From: Oxyruncus cristatus
Taxonomy: Eukaryota > Chordata > Aves > Passeriformes > Cotingidae
DNA: 64,000 bases
Reading direction: 5' to 3'
NCBI GenBank assembly: GCA_013399855.1
Contig: VXAY01005013.1
Span: forward strand, 99,261 to 163,260
The notes beneath the pieces are model-generated. The model did no database searches, had not been told where the DNA came from, and worked only from the letters and a program-made list of their open reading frames with translations. Both the position numbers and the translations under genes were made by a program. Shown piece by piece: positions 35,400 to 47,480 of the stretch (position 1 is its first letter; the number at the start of each line of letters is the position of its first letter).

Positions 35400-35650
35400 C
35401 ATTTCCAGATAAAAACTTCAATCTCTTTGAAAGCAAGTTGCCAAATTACCCGCTTGAATTCCACTGCCCCAATAAAGTCTAAATACCACGGGAGTAATTG
35501 AAATTAAGGAGAAATGCTACATCAAGAGACAAAATTGCGGAGAGCAATGAAATGCTTAAGCATAATTAGAACAGCAATCAGTGTACAATTAGTGAGAGAT
35601 CATCATCGTAATTATCCTTCCTTAGAACTTCTGGCCAACAACAGCCACGT
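35400..35650. promoter_or_regulatory. Candidate conserved element upstream of KIZ
   Basis: AT-rich with ggagtaattgaaattaagg, agcataattagaac, tacaattagtgag and cgtaattatcc, giving several TAATT cores in about 150 bp. It lies about 0.7 kb upstream of the CpG promoter. Confidence 0.4.
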
Positions 35651-36989
35651 GAAAGCATCAGCTGGAGCTGCAGGCTCTGCCTGTGCTGGACCGGGGGGGG
35701 GTTCCTCGGCCAGGTTTTGGTTATCTAGCAGCATTCCTTGAGTTTTCCAACACCCTCGGCCTCCAACTCCGCTCCACCAGCCTTAAATTCAGAGTAAAAA
35801 GCTGTGTGGAATGGATGTAGCGGGACTCAGCAGTCCCTAAATTAGCCTGGCTCAGCCCCTGTGTATCAGTATAATAACTGTGGTATTCACAACACACAAG
35901 GTGTGGAAGGCTTGGGCTTGGGTCAGAGCTTTCCGACTCCAGGGATCACCAGGCAATGCATGTGCAGATCTGGGAGCCTTTCAGTATTGAATTCCCATCA
36001 TACAGGACACGCTGTTCTCTCTCACTCCCTTGTTTACTGAAAGTAAAGATGTGTTTTGGGGAGATCTCACTCTTTCACAACAGCCCCACAGGTGAAATCT
36101 GGTCCTGAGCTTGCCTGAATTTCCAAAGCTGGGCATTTTTGCCGCAGATTCAGACCTTACAACCCCAGCCCACCACAGCTTGCCCTCTCCTGTACAAATA
36201 CATGGAGCTTTGGCATCTCAGCTGCGGACACGACACCTCTGCCCTCTGAGAGAGCCACTTGTAGGGCTACGAATTCCTCGGAGCCTTGGTCCAGCACAAG
36301 GTTCTTCCTTAGTCCCAGGGGCAGATAAAATGGGAATAAAAAAGTTTTCATGGTTGCCTCGTAGGTAAAATTGCTTTTTTCCCCTCCAGAAGGCTTCTCA
36401 TTGCTGATATCTACATCCAAACAGCCTCCCCTTTGACAAAAAGGGGAGACACAAGAAACGTGCCATTTATTTTTTTATTGTTATTATTTCATTTTTATTT
36501 ATTATTTCAGAGTATCAGCCACGAAATGTGCTCTGTGGGGCTGACACGGGTTTTAATGTGTCGCTGCGTGTCAGGGCTGAAACTGTCGGAGGCTGCACAA
36601 GAAAACACTGTCCCACACCACAATTCTGCTACTTGTCAAAGACAGGAATACTCTGACTTCCTCCAGCCTGTCCCAGCCACACACCAGGTTTGTTTCTGAG
36701 AGCCTGAACTGCTTTTGAAAATATCTGTGCTTGCTAAAATGATACCTAAAGTGGTACAAAACTTCCAAGTGCTTCCAGCACTGTCTAAAATGCTGAGCAC
36801 AGGTTGCATTAACACACTGAAAACCTTATCCCCAGACGGTGATTCCAGGTTTTGGTGGAAAAGGGCTGATCCCTGACCCATTGGGGTTGTTTGTCTCCCG
36901 GGCTGTCCCAGCCCTGGGAGGTTTTCTTTCACTCGGTGGAGTAGATGTGAGAGGCTGGAGGGTGTTGTCAGGAAAGAACAACTCCACAT

Positions 36990-37450
36990 CCCGCTGTTTA
37001 TTTAACAAACATTAAGGAAATAAGGAGCCTTAGCCTGGTTCCCTGGCTGTATTTCCCACTTTGTTCATGTCTCAGTGCTCACTGTGGCCGCTGATCCTAC
37101 AGACAGGCTCATAATTGACTCAAGAATAATCTTATTCCTCCCATCCCTGATAAGGAACGTGGTCCCTGTCCCTGAAAGCCTACAAAGAGGAGTGTTTTGT
37201 TTGTGTTCTCCCTGCAGTACTTCACACTTCTTTTAGATTGTTTTAATTTAATTTTGATGTAATCTGATAAGAGCTGTAAAACTGTCAAAGGAATCTGCCT
37301 CCTTCTGTCGCATTAAACACACTTTGAATGAAATGGTGGGTTTTGTCCCCAGTAGCTGCCAAACCAAAGCGTCTCTTGATTCAAGCGCAGGGATTGATGT
37401 GCACTAATCTTAACAGCTTCACACTCTGTTTAATTTAGGGAGGCAGCCAC
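36990..37450. promoter_or_regulatory. Candidate conserved element
   Basis: Contains gtttatttaacaaac, cataattgactcaag, ttttaatttaattttgatg, two tgataag GATA-type cores and ggattgatgtgcactaatc. No coding frame or repeat is visible. Confidence 0.35.
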
Positions 37451-37864
37451 GTGTCCTTTAGCATCCCGCTCTCCTCTGAGATGTAACCGTATCCTGAAAG
37501 GTGCAGGATTCACCTCACTGAGCTGAGCACCTGGCCACAGGGGGCTCACCTGCAGGGGGAAAAAGGGATGAGAGAGAGAGAGAAGGAAAGGTCTCTGCCA
37601 GAGTTTTTCCTCCCCTACTTATCTCCTCCAGGCTTTTCCCTCCCAGGTGCCACATCATCCACCTGTCTCACCCTCGGCCTCTCATCTACCGGGGATCCCC
37701 AGGGCGGGATTTGCTGATTTTCCTGAGGAGTGGATCTGCAGAGTCTGCCCCAGCCTCTGCTCGAGAGCCAGGGAAGGGAGGGGAAGCCCCTTGGACCCAG
37801 AAAGTCAGGGCACAGCTAAATACATCTGCTTTTCTTTTTCTCAATTAGACCCACAACACAGGCC

Positions 37865-38430
37865 CTGATAGCTTTGTCAAATCATACACAAAATTTACAC
37901 AGTGCCCATAGAAGTCCTTTTTGTTAATGACTCGGGTCCCAAATGCAGAGCACTAATAGCACACCAGTAATCAGAGGGCAGTGACAGCAGAGACCCATCT
38001 CAGCAGAGCAGTTGAGAGGATCCGACTGTCAGTGGCCATGCCTGGAAACGGTAATTAATGTGTTGAATGTAATGTTTACATTTCAATACATTTAAATGTA
38101 ATAAAATGCTTTTATTAAATGTTACGGTTCCTTGGAAGCTGTTACTCCTCATTTCTGATGCACCAGCAGCACACACGGTGCCCGGCTGCAGCGGGTGGGA
38201 TCTGCTGTGACAGGGCAGGCGACACGAGCTCCTCCAGCAGGAACCTGGAACGCAGAACCCAACCGCTGATTAAACAAAAACCTGGAGTCTGCAGCACTTA
38301 AAGCTATATAATGTTTATTAAAAATGTCAGGGCCCTAGCCAAAGCCTGGTGACATAATTGAAAAGCCTTCAGGCACGTCACTGTCCATGGATTTTGAATT
38401 AATCCTGGAGGATTGAGATACAAGCACATA
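37865..38430. promoter_or_regulatory. Candidate conserved element with forkhead-type site
   Basis: Includes gttaatgactc, cggtaattaatgtg, a TGTTTAC forkhead-type core at 38073-38079, repeated taaatgtaataaa-like sequence and gaattaatcctggaggatt. A short GC-rich segment at 38160-38270 interrupts it. Confidence 0.4.
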
Positions 38431-39840
38431 CCATTGTTTACGGCTCCGTGTTATTCGTGAGCCCCAGAAAAGCCACGGAAAGGGCCCAGTTTAGAGACTA
38501 TTTGCCAGGAAGCATCGCTCCTCTTCAGCCATTTACAAGTGCTTTTCCAGTCTCCTGTGTGGCACAGGAGGCTCCACAAGCAGAAGGGAGAAAGTATTGC
38601 CTGACTGAGGATGTTCCAAGGCCAAGCATCCAGAGAGGATGTCAGGGAGATTTCGGGTCTCTCTGCTTCCCCAGTAATTCGGTCACTCCTGTGTCCAAGC
38701 AGATGTGAGGAGTTACCCAGTCCCAGTTTAAGTGTCTGCTGCTATCTGAAGAGGAAAGAGGAGATTGACTGTGTTGCACTTCCCTGTTCTTGGAGAAATG
38801 AGAACAAAATTGAGAACTAAACTGAACTGAGATGTGAGTCCAGAGGCTGAATTTGAACCAAACCAGTCACAGCCAAAGGGCTCAATTCCCATCTTCTCTG
38901 AAAGCATCTGTGCCTCACACCCCAGAGCACTGTGTGCCACCGCTCCTCTAACTTCTGCTCCTCAAGCTGAACCAGTTCTGGTGTATTTCTGCGCTGGAAA
39001 GACTATTTTGGCTCATTATGGAAGGTCTCTTTCAGGCCTGCAGTAACCAAGCAGAGAGCAGGAGAAAGGGCTCACTAATCCAGGGCCAAGCTCAACGCCA
39101 CAAGTGCCCGTTGGGGTCCCATGGCAGGAGGGACGAGGGTACCTCTCAGCTGCAGTTTGAGGTGCCACAGCCTGGCTCAAGGCACCACGAGTTAACCCCT
39201 TCCTTACAGATCTGGGATGGAGAATATCCCTCTGGAGGCTCAAACCCGTGAGGGCTCCCCGTGCCTGAGTGCCCCGCTGCCAGCTCCGCGCCTGAGGGAC
39301 GCGGCCGCATGTTCCTGGTGCTGCAGTGAGGGAAAGGGGGGACTCTGCACCCGCACACGTTCCTGGCACTCAACACCCTACCTTGCCTTTGCTGTGCAGT
39401 GCCCTGCATTAAGCCACGTTTTTGCCAGGATCCTCTTTTTGAAGGACAGCACCTTCACAGCCACACTATTCCCGCTGCTGGCCGCTCCCCAGCTCCCGCC
39501 AACGAGGCCACGGCCCGGCCAGGCCACTCCATCTTGCTGGGTCTGAACGCTGCTGCTGCTGCTGCTGCTGCTTTGAGAGACACATCTATCAGGCTATTTC
39601 ATTAGCATATTAACAAATGAGTGGATTCATCTCCTGCACTGACTGAAAGGCTGAAAAAATTTTGCTTCTACAAGTCATGAAAAATTAAAGGGAAAATATA
39701 AAATAACTGGGCAATTCTTGTAGCTGAACTAGGTAATGTTTCCCTTTCAGCCCTGCAGTTTTGAGTGAGTGGTTCTGAGGAGCTGCTGCCTGCGTTGACA
39801 GGGACGAGGCATTCGGACAAGGTGAAAAGCCTGGAGGATC
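38431..39840. other. Intergenic, no gene seen
   Basis: Mixed sequence with a GC-rich patch at 39270-39320 and a (CTG)n run at 39549-39572. Short open frames lack support. Confidence 0.5.
39549..39572. repeat. (CTG)8 trinucleotide run
   Basis: About eight uninterrupted ctg units. It is not in a supported coding frame. Confidence 0.85.
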
Positions 39841-39859
39841 CCAACGCTGGGATCAAAGG

Positions 39860-40090
39860 GATGTGTCTGGCCTATTGTCTGGCTTGATTAATGAAGCCTT
39901 TGCACAGCGAGATAAATGTGCTGTTTGCCGTGCTGGGAACGCTGCTGTGCAGCACAAACATCACAGCTATGGCTAATATTCAATATGATAACGACAGCAA
40001 TGAGCCAGTCCATGTAACACTGGATTCTGCTCCAAAATGCCTCAAATGATATTTGTTTATTTCCTAATTGTCAGCCACTTCGATGCACTT
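39860..40090. promoter_or_regulatory. Candidate conserved element
   Basis: Contains ttgattaatgaagcc, gagataaatgtg and ggctaatattcaatatgat. A weak call based on composition alone. Confidence 0.3.
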
Positions 40091-41099
40091 GTCAGGTTCA
40101 ACAGGTGCTCCAGGCTCCAAGGGTTTGAAACAAAGGGAAGCACTTGGGTGAGCCGGGCAGTTGGTGCTGCGTGGGGCCAGGAAACGGGATCCGGCGGCTC
40201 GGGACACACTGGCAAACACGGAGTCCCTGGAGAATCCCTCGCTACCTCAAACCAAAATCCTCAAAGCCTCTTCAAGACGTCTGTATTTCAGCACAAACAC
40301 CTGCAGGTCCACAGCCACTCTGGGAAATGGAAGGCAGCGGATCAGCCAAGGGGCCGCACAGAGGGAGGACAAACGTGGTGCCCCAAGCTCGGGCCACGGG
40401 GACCCCCGAGCTCCTCCCTGGCACTGCTTGGCCGCTGCCCCCACTTGAGCCTGACTTCTGCCAGAGGCTTGGAGCTGAACGCCCGGACCTGGGAAGGGCT
40501 GGGGGAGCTGGCTGGTCCCTGAGCAAGCACTGCCTGCGGAGCCAGCCCAGGGCTCACCTGGGGCAATGCCCTCACGCTGCCTCCCCGAATCCTCTAGTTC
40601 TGAGAAATCCAGTTGTTAGTGGATGTGGTATTTTTCACTTCCCATCCCAAACCACCGTGCTGGTTTGCTGTGACTTATTTAAGCATTTTCCCCCTGTCTT
40701 GTGCAAAGGATTGTTCCGGCGGTGAAAGAAAGGATTCACACATGAAAACCATTCATTTGTTTGAAAAAAGCAGGAGAAAAGCACAAGGCTAATAAATTAA
40801 TTAAGCTGTGTCTCCTCAGAGCTCAGCACCCCTGGGGCCCTGCACTCTGTTCAGTACAAGCCTGGCAAAAACGCTTGAGCAGAGATGGAAAAACCCTCCA
40901 ACAGTGCATTTTGACAGTGCTCAAAAATGCATTTCTGATGTACCTGCGAGGTAAGACTCGTACGGGGTGGACACGCAGGGGGGCAGAGGTTGGGGCTCAC
41001 TGACAGGGTTCAGGTCCCACATGTCTTGCCTGTTTTCAGACACACACACACCCCCCATGCCAGCCTCTCCCAGTGGCCTGCAGGGTGCTCTGTGCCCTG

Positions 41100-42150
41100 T
41101 TCCTATCAGCACCTGACCCTGGGGGGGGGCATCTGACCTCGAGCATTCTCCTCCTGCCGCCCACCAGAGTCCCCCCTTCGTTCAGCCCTGTAACTCCCGC
41201 TGTTACCTGGCCGGGGCGAGCTCCAGTCCCCGGAGAGCACAGAGGCTGCACCAGCCGGGACTCTCCGACACACCAGCCCCGAGTCTCGCTCCGTCAATAC
41301 TCGCATTATTTCTTTTGCAGGAGTACATTTATTCTCTGTGCCCGAAGGGACGAGGACGCGCTGCCCGCCCGGGCGAGGGCTGGCAAAGAAAGGCAAAAAC
41401 CCCCAGCTCCGGGCAGCCGGAGGGGGATGCCCGGGGGAGCCCGTCCCGCCACGGGCGACGCGGGGCATGCACCGATGGACTTTGGGGAGCGCCCGGAGCG
41501 CTCCGTCCCCGCTGCCGCAGCGGCCACGCACCGAGCCCGGACCCCCCGCCCCGGGGGCGACTCCAGGTACGTGCCGCTGGCCTCGGCCCCCCCCCGCTCA
41601 CCGCCTTCCGTCCCCTTGGATTTTCTCCCCCGTCTTCTCCCTCCAGGCACTGAATTCCGGCGATTTTTTCGCCGCCGCTGCATCCTCAAGCCGGGGGTTT
41701 AAAGTGAAGCCGCAGCGCGGCGGGGGGGCCGAATTCCCCGCTTCGGGCGGCTCCGGCGGCTCTTCCAGCGGCTCTTCCCGGGTAACGGGGCGGACACCCC
41801 CGTCCGTGCCCGGGGGCAGAGCCGGGGGACACGGACCCGCCCAGCTGCGCCGGGGGCAGCGATGCCGAGCGGGCCGCCCGGGGAGCGGTGCCCGGGGGGC
41901 AGCGAGGGGGCCGCCTTTCTCTCCCCGCTCCCCCGAGGGTGCCCTTACCTGGCTCCGGGCTCGGCTCCCCCGCCGGTGCTGGCCGCTCCCGCCGAGGCAC
42001 GGACAGTCCGCAGCCTCGGGGAATCAGGAGGGTCCCGAAGCCCTGCCGCCCTTCCCGAGGGGGTCAGTGCCGGGGATGCCTCCCCCCGGCCCCGGGACCC
42101 CCCCGGTCCTCCCCCCGGATCGATTCCAGCCCGGCGCTGGCAGCGTTTAG
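41100..42150. promoter_or_regulatory. Large CpG island without an assigned gene
   Basis: About 1 kb of CpG-dense sequence 6-7 kb upstream of KIZ exon 1. A plus-strand GT-AG intron candidate (41567-41646) lies inside. No recognisable protein is encoded. It could be a non-coding RNA promoter, a missing first exon or a poised regulatory island. Confidence 0.6.
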
Positions 42151-42300
42151 GCCGGGATTGGGGGATAATGGGAATATCATCTGGAGACAATTACCTTTGG
42201 AGCAGGCTCGCTTCTCCTCCCAGACACTGTTATTTGAGCAATAGGATCATTTGATTTCATATCGCACTAAATAACCCCCGGCCGCCGCAAATTGCCGCCT
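42150..42300. promoter_or_regulatory. Candidate element at the edge of the CpG island
   Basis: Contains gggataatgggaatatcatc, gagacaattacc and ggatcatttgatttcatatc. It passes without a break from the CpG island into AT-rich sequence. Confidence 0.35.
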
Positions 42301-42349
42301 TCTCAACAGCCACCCCTCGGAATAAATTGCACAGCGACTCCGTGGGCTC

Positions 42350-42625
42350 TGGCTTCTTCTTTCTTTCCTTTTTTTTGTTTTCGCCCTTTATTCCCCCCTC
42401 CCTCCTTTTTCTCCTTTGAAGAACAGTATTTCAGGATAAGCGAGGACGGAGGCCCGATGCTGTCGGATGAGCTGCGCCGAGCAAAGCTCCAGCTCCCTTA
42501 ATAAGCCAAGCCCGGCCCGCGGGGGTTTTCTTCGTGTTTTTCTCCCCCTCCCTCGGCCTTTCCTCCTTTTTTTTTTTTTCCCTTTCTTTCCTTTTTTTTT
42601 TTCCCCCTGATTTTTCCCCCCTTTA
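42350..42625. repeat. Polypyrimidine-rich tract
   Basis: Long runs of t and c in two blocks, 42354-42420 and 42530-42610, separated by unique sequence. Such tracts are often hard to sequence. Confidence 0.8.
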
Positions 42626-42689
42626 AAGCAGCTCTTCCCCCGCCCGGGTCCCGCTGATGCCAGGGCGCGATGTGCCTTTAAGGCTCTGT

Positions 42690-42790
42690 CAGCACTCGCC
42701 CGCAAATCTGGTCATCGCCGGCCTCATTAGATCCGTATTAATGTCAGCCACGGATTGCTAATTAGATTTGCGGGATAAACGAAATTACCC
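42690..42790. promoter_or_regulatory. Dyad-symmetric homeodomain-type element
   Basis: An 11-bp perfect inverted pair, cccgcaaatct (42699-42709) and agatttgcggg (42764-42774), encloses cattagatccg, attaatg, and cggattgctaatta. Homeodomain-type cores therefore sit in approximate two-fold symmetry. Confidence 0.5.
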
Positions 42791-42844
42791 GAGTGGGCTG
42801 TGTGGGAGGGGGAGTGCAGTCTCCTGGCGCTTCCCGGGATTTAC

Positions 42845-42930
42845 AGGTGGGGGAAAGAAAAAAAAAAAAAAAAGAAAAAAAAAAATTTCTTTGCCCTCCT
42901 TTCTTTTTCTTCCCTTCTTTCCCCTCCTGC
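42845..42930. repeat. Purine run followed by pyrimidine run
   Basis: An A/G-only stretch from 42853 to about 42883 passes straight into a T/C-rich stretch, giving mirror-like composition. Confidence 0.8.
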
Positions 42931-43179
42931 CTCCCCTGAGTCCCATTCCCATCCTCACGCTCCACTCTGACAGTCACTAACCGAGGAATTCCCCATCCCA
43001 GCCCCGCCAGACTGCTCCATGGTCGTGGAACTGGGGGTTTTGCTCCCCTTTTCCCGTGCTAACAGAGCCCGCGGGGCCGCGCCGGGTGCTCCTTGCCGAG
43101 GGATCCCACTTGTGCTGGATCCACGGATATCGGGGAGCAGCTCGGGGGGAACAGCACTGTGCTGTGGGGGTCGAGGGAG

Positions 43180-43420
43180 GGACCCATGGCATTATTCATC
43201 CAATTTATTTATCCTTTTAGAAACTCCGATGAAAGAACAGGGCCCGAGTGCTCCTTTAAGCGCTGGCTGAGCAGCGCGCACACAACCCCAATTAAACACT
43301 GCCCGCGCCAGGCCCTTCTCCCTCCGAGAAAACCAGCTCTGTTTAACGAGGGCCAATTAAATCCTGCTTCATTTTACCTGGCACCTCACAATAGAAGTGA
43401 CAACAAACTCCCTTTCTTCT
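43180..43420. promoter_or_regulatory. Candidate conserved element
   Basis: Contains cattattcatccaatttatt, ccccaattaaac and ggccaattaaatcc. No coding frame or repeat is visible. Confidence 0.3.
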
Positions 43421-43929
43421 TCCCTGGTAATTACTGGCAGAACCAGCCCAGCTCCCAGCGGTGGGAAGCCCTTCCCGATAACCCACCCGAACCCCCAGCT
43501 GGACCCTTCCTGCCTCCAGTCCCACCAAAACCCACCCGGGATCAACCTGGGCCCCCAGCCCTGTGCCAGCCCAACACAGTGCTGGCAGAGCTGGGCCCCT
43601 CCAGCCCCTCCTCAGGAAGTGTGTGGAGCTATTCCAGCCCAGCTCTGGCCTCCATTCCCAGGCCTTCCCTGAGCCGCCCCAGTCTGAAAGACTGCACCCG
43701 GACTCCCTGGGGGACATCGCTGCAACCAGGAGATTCAATTAAATAACCCCAGCCCTTTGCTTCTCCCACAAATAAATGGCTTTTTTCCTGCCCCAAATAT
43801 TTCCTTTCCCAAGTTCCCTTTCAAAAGGGAGAAAGAAAAAAAGAAACAAAACCCCAAACTGGAGAACAACAGGAAAAAAAGGAGAGGGGGGAAAAGAAAA
43901 GAAAGAAACTGTTCTCCTTTCTTTTCCCT

Positions 43930-44165
43930 GTGTGCAGGGTAATTGATAGGCTCTATCAGAGGTCAGGATTTGCATAAGAATTAAGAGCAGTAAATTAATT
44001 TAATATTCCATGCACATCTCCAATTATTCCTGCAGACCTTTGTCTCCACGGCTGGCAGAGAGAAGGTTCAGCTGCTCTTCAACCAAACAACATCTGTGCA
44101 GTTAATAATTTGATAAACAGCTCATACAAATAGTTTCTGAATTATCTGCCAACCCAATGACTATT
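43930..44165. promoter_or_regulatory. Candidate conserved element
   Basis: Contains gggtaattgatagg, an octamer-like atttgcataa at about 43969, gtaaattaatttaatattcc and gttaataatttgataaac. It follows a purine-rich tract (43825-43912). Confidence 0.4.
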
Positions 44166-44356
44166 CAGTTTGGGAACGCTCGGCGAGGGCTGCGCCGGCG
44201 GCCGGGGCTTTGGAGCCCTGTCCCGGGATTCAGCTGCATGACACTCACACCCTCCTTCTCCCCGAAATATCAGCAGCTCCCTGCAACAAACCCCACCAGT
44301 GACAATATGTAGAATAACTAATTGCCAGTAATTAATACAGCCCACGCTCTGGTGAG

Positions 44357-44428
44357 GTTGGTGTGTGCCGTGGGGTTGGTGTGTGCCGTGGGGTCAGTGT
44401 GTGCCGTGGGGCCGGTGTGTGCCGTGGG
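44357..44428. repeat. 18-bp minisatellite, four units
   Basis: Units 44357-44374, 44375-44392, 44393-44410 and 44411-44428 share gtgtgtgccgtggg. A fifth, decayed unit follows. Confidence 0.9.
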
Positions 44429-44649
44429 GCCCGTCTGTCCCCCACCGTGGGGCTCCCCACGATCCTGGGGGGGTTTGTGGCCAGGGCCAGTGCCCCGCGA
44501 GCAGGGCTGGGTCACCCCCGCTGGGTGCAGGGTTTACAGCCCCCCAGCTGCCTCATTCCCTACGCAACCAGCTGGAAAGGGGACGGGTTCTCCTGGAAGC
44601 CCTGGCTGTCCCCCTGCCCCAGGACCAATCGGAGCCAGCGTACTGCAAA

Positions 44650-45010
44650 CATGGAATCATGGAATTGTTAAGGTGGGAAAATCCCTCTAAGATCACGGAG
44701 CCCAACCGTTCCCTCCAGCACTGCCAAGGCCACCACTAATGCATGTCCCCAGGTGCCACATCCACACAGCTGTTAAATCCCTCCAGAGATGGGGATCCAT
44801 CACTGCCCTGGGCAGCAGTGCCAAGGCTGGACAGCCCTTTCTGTGGAGAAATTTTCCCAAATATGCAAGCTAAACTTCCCCTGGCACAACTTGAGGCCAC
44901 TTCCTCTTGTCCTGTCACGTGTTACCTGGGAGAAGGGACCAGCCCCACCTGGCTACACCCTCCTCTCAGGCAGCTGCAAAGAGCCATAAGGTCTCTCCTC
45001 AGCCTCCCGA
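44650..45010 (-). mobile_element. CR1-type LINE 3' fragment
   Basis: Reads as the reverse complement of a CR1 3' end: ggaatcatggaattgttaag, then ctctaagatcacggagccca, then the familiar cactgccaaggccaccacta and cttgaggccacttcctcttg. It matches bird CR1 consensus from memory. Similarity breaks at about 45010. Confidence 0.85.
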
Positions 45011-45059
45011 GCCAGGAATTTCTCTTCCACACGCTCCAGGAACCTCCTGGACTGTCTTC

Positions 45060-45350
45060 TCTCTGCTCTATTTCCAGCTGACACCTGGTAAGCTGAAGTC
45101 CCCCATAACAAGAGCTGGTGACTGTGAGACTTCTCTCAGCTGCTTGCAGAGTATTTGGCTGTCTCTCCATCCTGGCTGAGGGTCCAGAGCAGCCTCCCAC
45201 CAGGGTGCATGTCCCTGATGCTCATCCATAAACACTCAAACCTGTTGGCACCATCACTAAGCTCCAAACAACCCAAACCCTCCCGAACACACAGGGCTGC
45301 CCACCACCTCTCCTGCCTTGCCCATCTCTTCTGACTTTCACCTTAGTGGG
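45060..45350. mobile_element. Unclassified interspersed repeat next to CR1
   Basis: The segment with gaagtcccccataacaagag and cccataaacactcaaacctg resembles a dispersed bird repeat I recognise but cannot place in a family. It joins the CR1 fragment abruptly, suggesting a nested or recombined element. Confidence 0.4.
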
Positions 45351-46990
45351 ACGCAGCCAGGGAATGTGGTTTCCAAGCCTCTCCTCGGAGTGACGTGTAA
45401 TTCCATTTGCCAGACAAGTGACTGACCTTGTCCTTTGTTCCTGCCCTGCCCTGCCCAATTACTCTGTTGGAGTGCAACGAGAAGGAAAATTAAATTTGCA
45501 CACTGGGTGCCGTGAATAAATGCAGTGACCACATAATTTTTCTGCTAAGGAGCCTCCTGGCGAGGCCACCAAGCTGGGGAGGCTGTGGCCCCTCCTGGTG
45601 CCACTTGCCCTGGTCAGTGGGACAGGACAGCAGGGCAGGATCGTGGCTCCTGCAGCACCCCAGGCCTGACCTTAAATTACAGTTGCCAAGAGTTCCCCTG
45701 GCGATGCCATGGCTGCTCACACCCTTCAGGCATTAAGCATCACTCTAGAATTAATAGAAAGTTGATTTTAAAAAGATTATGAAGTTCTCCAGGCTAAAGG
45801 AAAGGTTAATGCTCCTCTCCATAGTCACGCAACTTTCATGTTTGCTGTCATAAAGAGCTGATTTTTCTCTCCCATTTAAAGAGAGAATTTACACCATGAG
45901 CAGGAATCCAGAAATAGGGCCATAAACAGAAGGGAAGAGATCAGGTGCCAAATTTGGACGGATGTCTGGGGCTTGATAAACCACTGCAGCCTTATCGCAG
46001 CACAAATAATGCCAGACTCAGCACGGTGCTGTGGGACAGGCCAGGACCTGGTACCTCTGCTTGGGGAGGGAGACCCCAGCCCCCAGGCGGAGATGCCAGT
46101 CGGGATTTGGAGCTCACAGGCTCGATTCCCGCTGTGCCAGCCCGTGCTGGGGCACACTCTTACCTGGGTGCAGCGCTGGTGCCAGGGTAAGGCCCAGACT
46201 CACCACGGTGAATCAGCCCTCTGAATATTCAACACCTGGGCAGTTCCAGGGCTGCCCAGATCCAAGGATTTGCCAGGAAATGGAGGCTTTGTTTTCCTCC
46301 TTTCCAAAACTGAGATCGACGTACTGTGCTGTCTCTGGAGCCTGAGGCTCTTCAGACTGAGACCATGTTTTGCCCCAGCTCTAATTATGCACAAACCCAG
46401 TTTTTCTTTTGGAAGGCAAATGCGCTGCTTTAAGGAATTCGAATCCCCCTTTTCCAGCCCTGGTGCCTGAGTGCTCCATGTTGTGAGGAGGGAACCAGAG
46501 GCCCAGGTGCTTTCTGTAACCCAGCACGGGGCATCCCTCGCTCCTCCCATGTTCCTGTGGCTCAGGGCTTATGGAGCCCGGCACGGTGAGTTTGGAGATC
46601 AGGGAGATGCAGCGTTGGCTCTGCAGTGCAGGGCACTGGAGAGCTTTGGTGCTGATGGTTCACCCTGGAAGCTCTTAAGCCCCTCTGGTCCCTGGATTTA
46701 ACCCCAGCACGAGGATTTCAGCACTGACGCTTGCCAAGCAGCGTTGGGCAGTTAATTAATGTTTGCAGAGCTCTGGGCACAGCTCTGTGTGCGCCTGCAT
46801 TTGCGAGGCCTCGAGCCCCATGGAAAAGCTGCAGCCGGGGTGTCCTTTGTCGTCTCGGGGTGATGCACCCCGGGGCGGGAAAAGGCAAATCCTGCCTGTG
46901 GTGCCTGGAAGGCGCGTTGCCAGCGCCGCTTTTTGGCACCGAGACGTCTCTTTACGGACTCGCCCGCTGAGCTGCCGTGCCGCTCTCTGC
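45351..46990. other. Intergenic, no gene seen
   Basis: Mixed sequence. An AT-rich stretch at 45730-46020 contains agaattaatagaaag and cataaagagctgattttt and might be a weak element. Otherwise nothing is supportable. Confidence 0.4.
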
Positions 46991-47049
46991 TTTATGGAGC
47001 CCCAGAAGTGTCTGTAATGAGAGATTAAAATAGTAGTCGTGCCGAGTGA

Positions 47050-47480
47050 TTTATCAGTGAAGTTCTCGCGTGTAAATGCCCCGAGCCGCGGGGCCGAGGG
47101 CCGGGAGGAGGAACTGGGCCATATATTAACCGGGGGGACGAAACCACCAAGAGGATGGGCCCGGGGGAAGAGCATTGGCTGGGTGGTGAGTTATTTGGCC
47201 TTTAGAGGCAGGGGAAGGCAGGCTGGGGACGGCGGGGGGGGGTCTCTCCTGCCTTCCCCCCGCCGATAAATCAGCAGCCTGGCGGTGCCGGCGCCCGAAT
47301 AAAATATGCCGGGTGCGTGTGTGTGCCGGGCCGGCACGCGGCTCGGGAGCGCTGGCCGCGCGCGCTGACTGCAAATGGGGAGGGTTATCAGCGCCGCCAT
47401 AAAACACCCCCGCCTCCCCCAGCTGATTATGAACCTCATGCATAGCAAATGACGGAGCGGGAGCGCCGGCGGCGCCGAGG
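47050..47480. promoter_or_regulatory. CpG-rich island joined to candidate element
   Basis: CpG-dense sequence (gccggcgcccg, cgcgcgcgctg) containing AT-rich inserts such as gggttatcagcgccgccat and ctgattatgaacctcatgc. No gene is recognised. Confidence 0.5.

Noticed and set aside
41338..42150. 270-codon plus-strand frame in the orphan CpG island
   Set aside because: Low-complexity Pro/Gly/Arg composition expected of a CpG island, and no homology. Only the splice-site pair is kept, as a finding.
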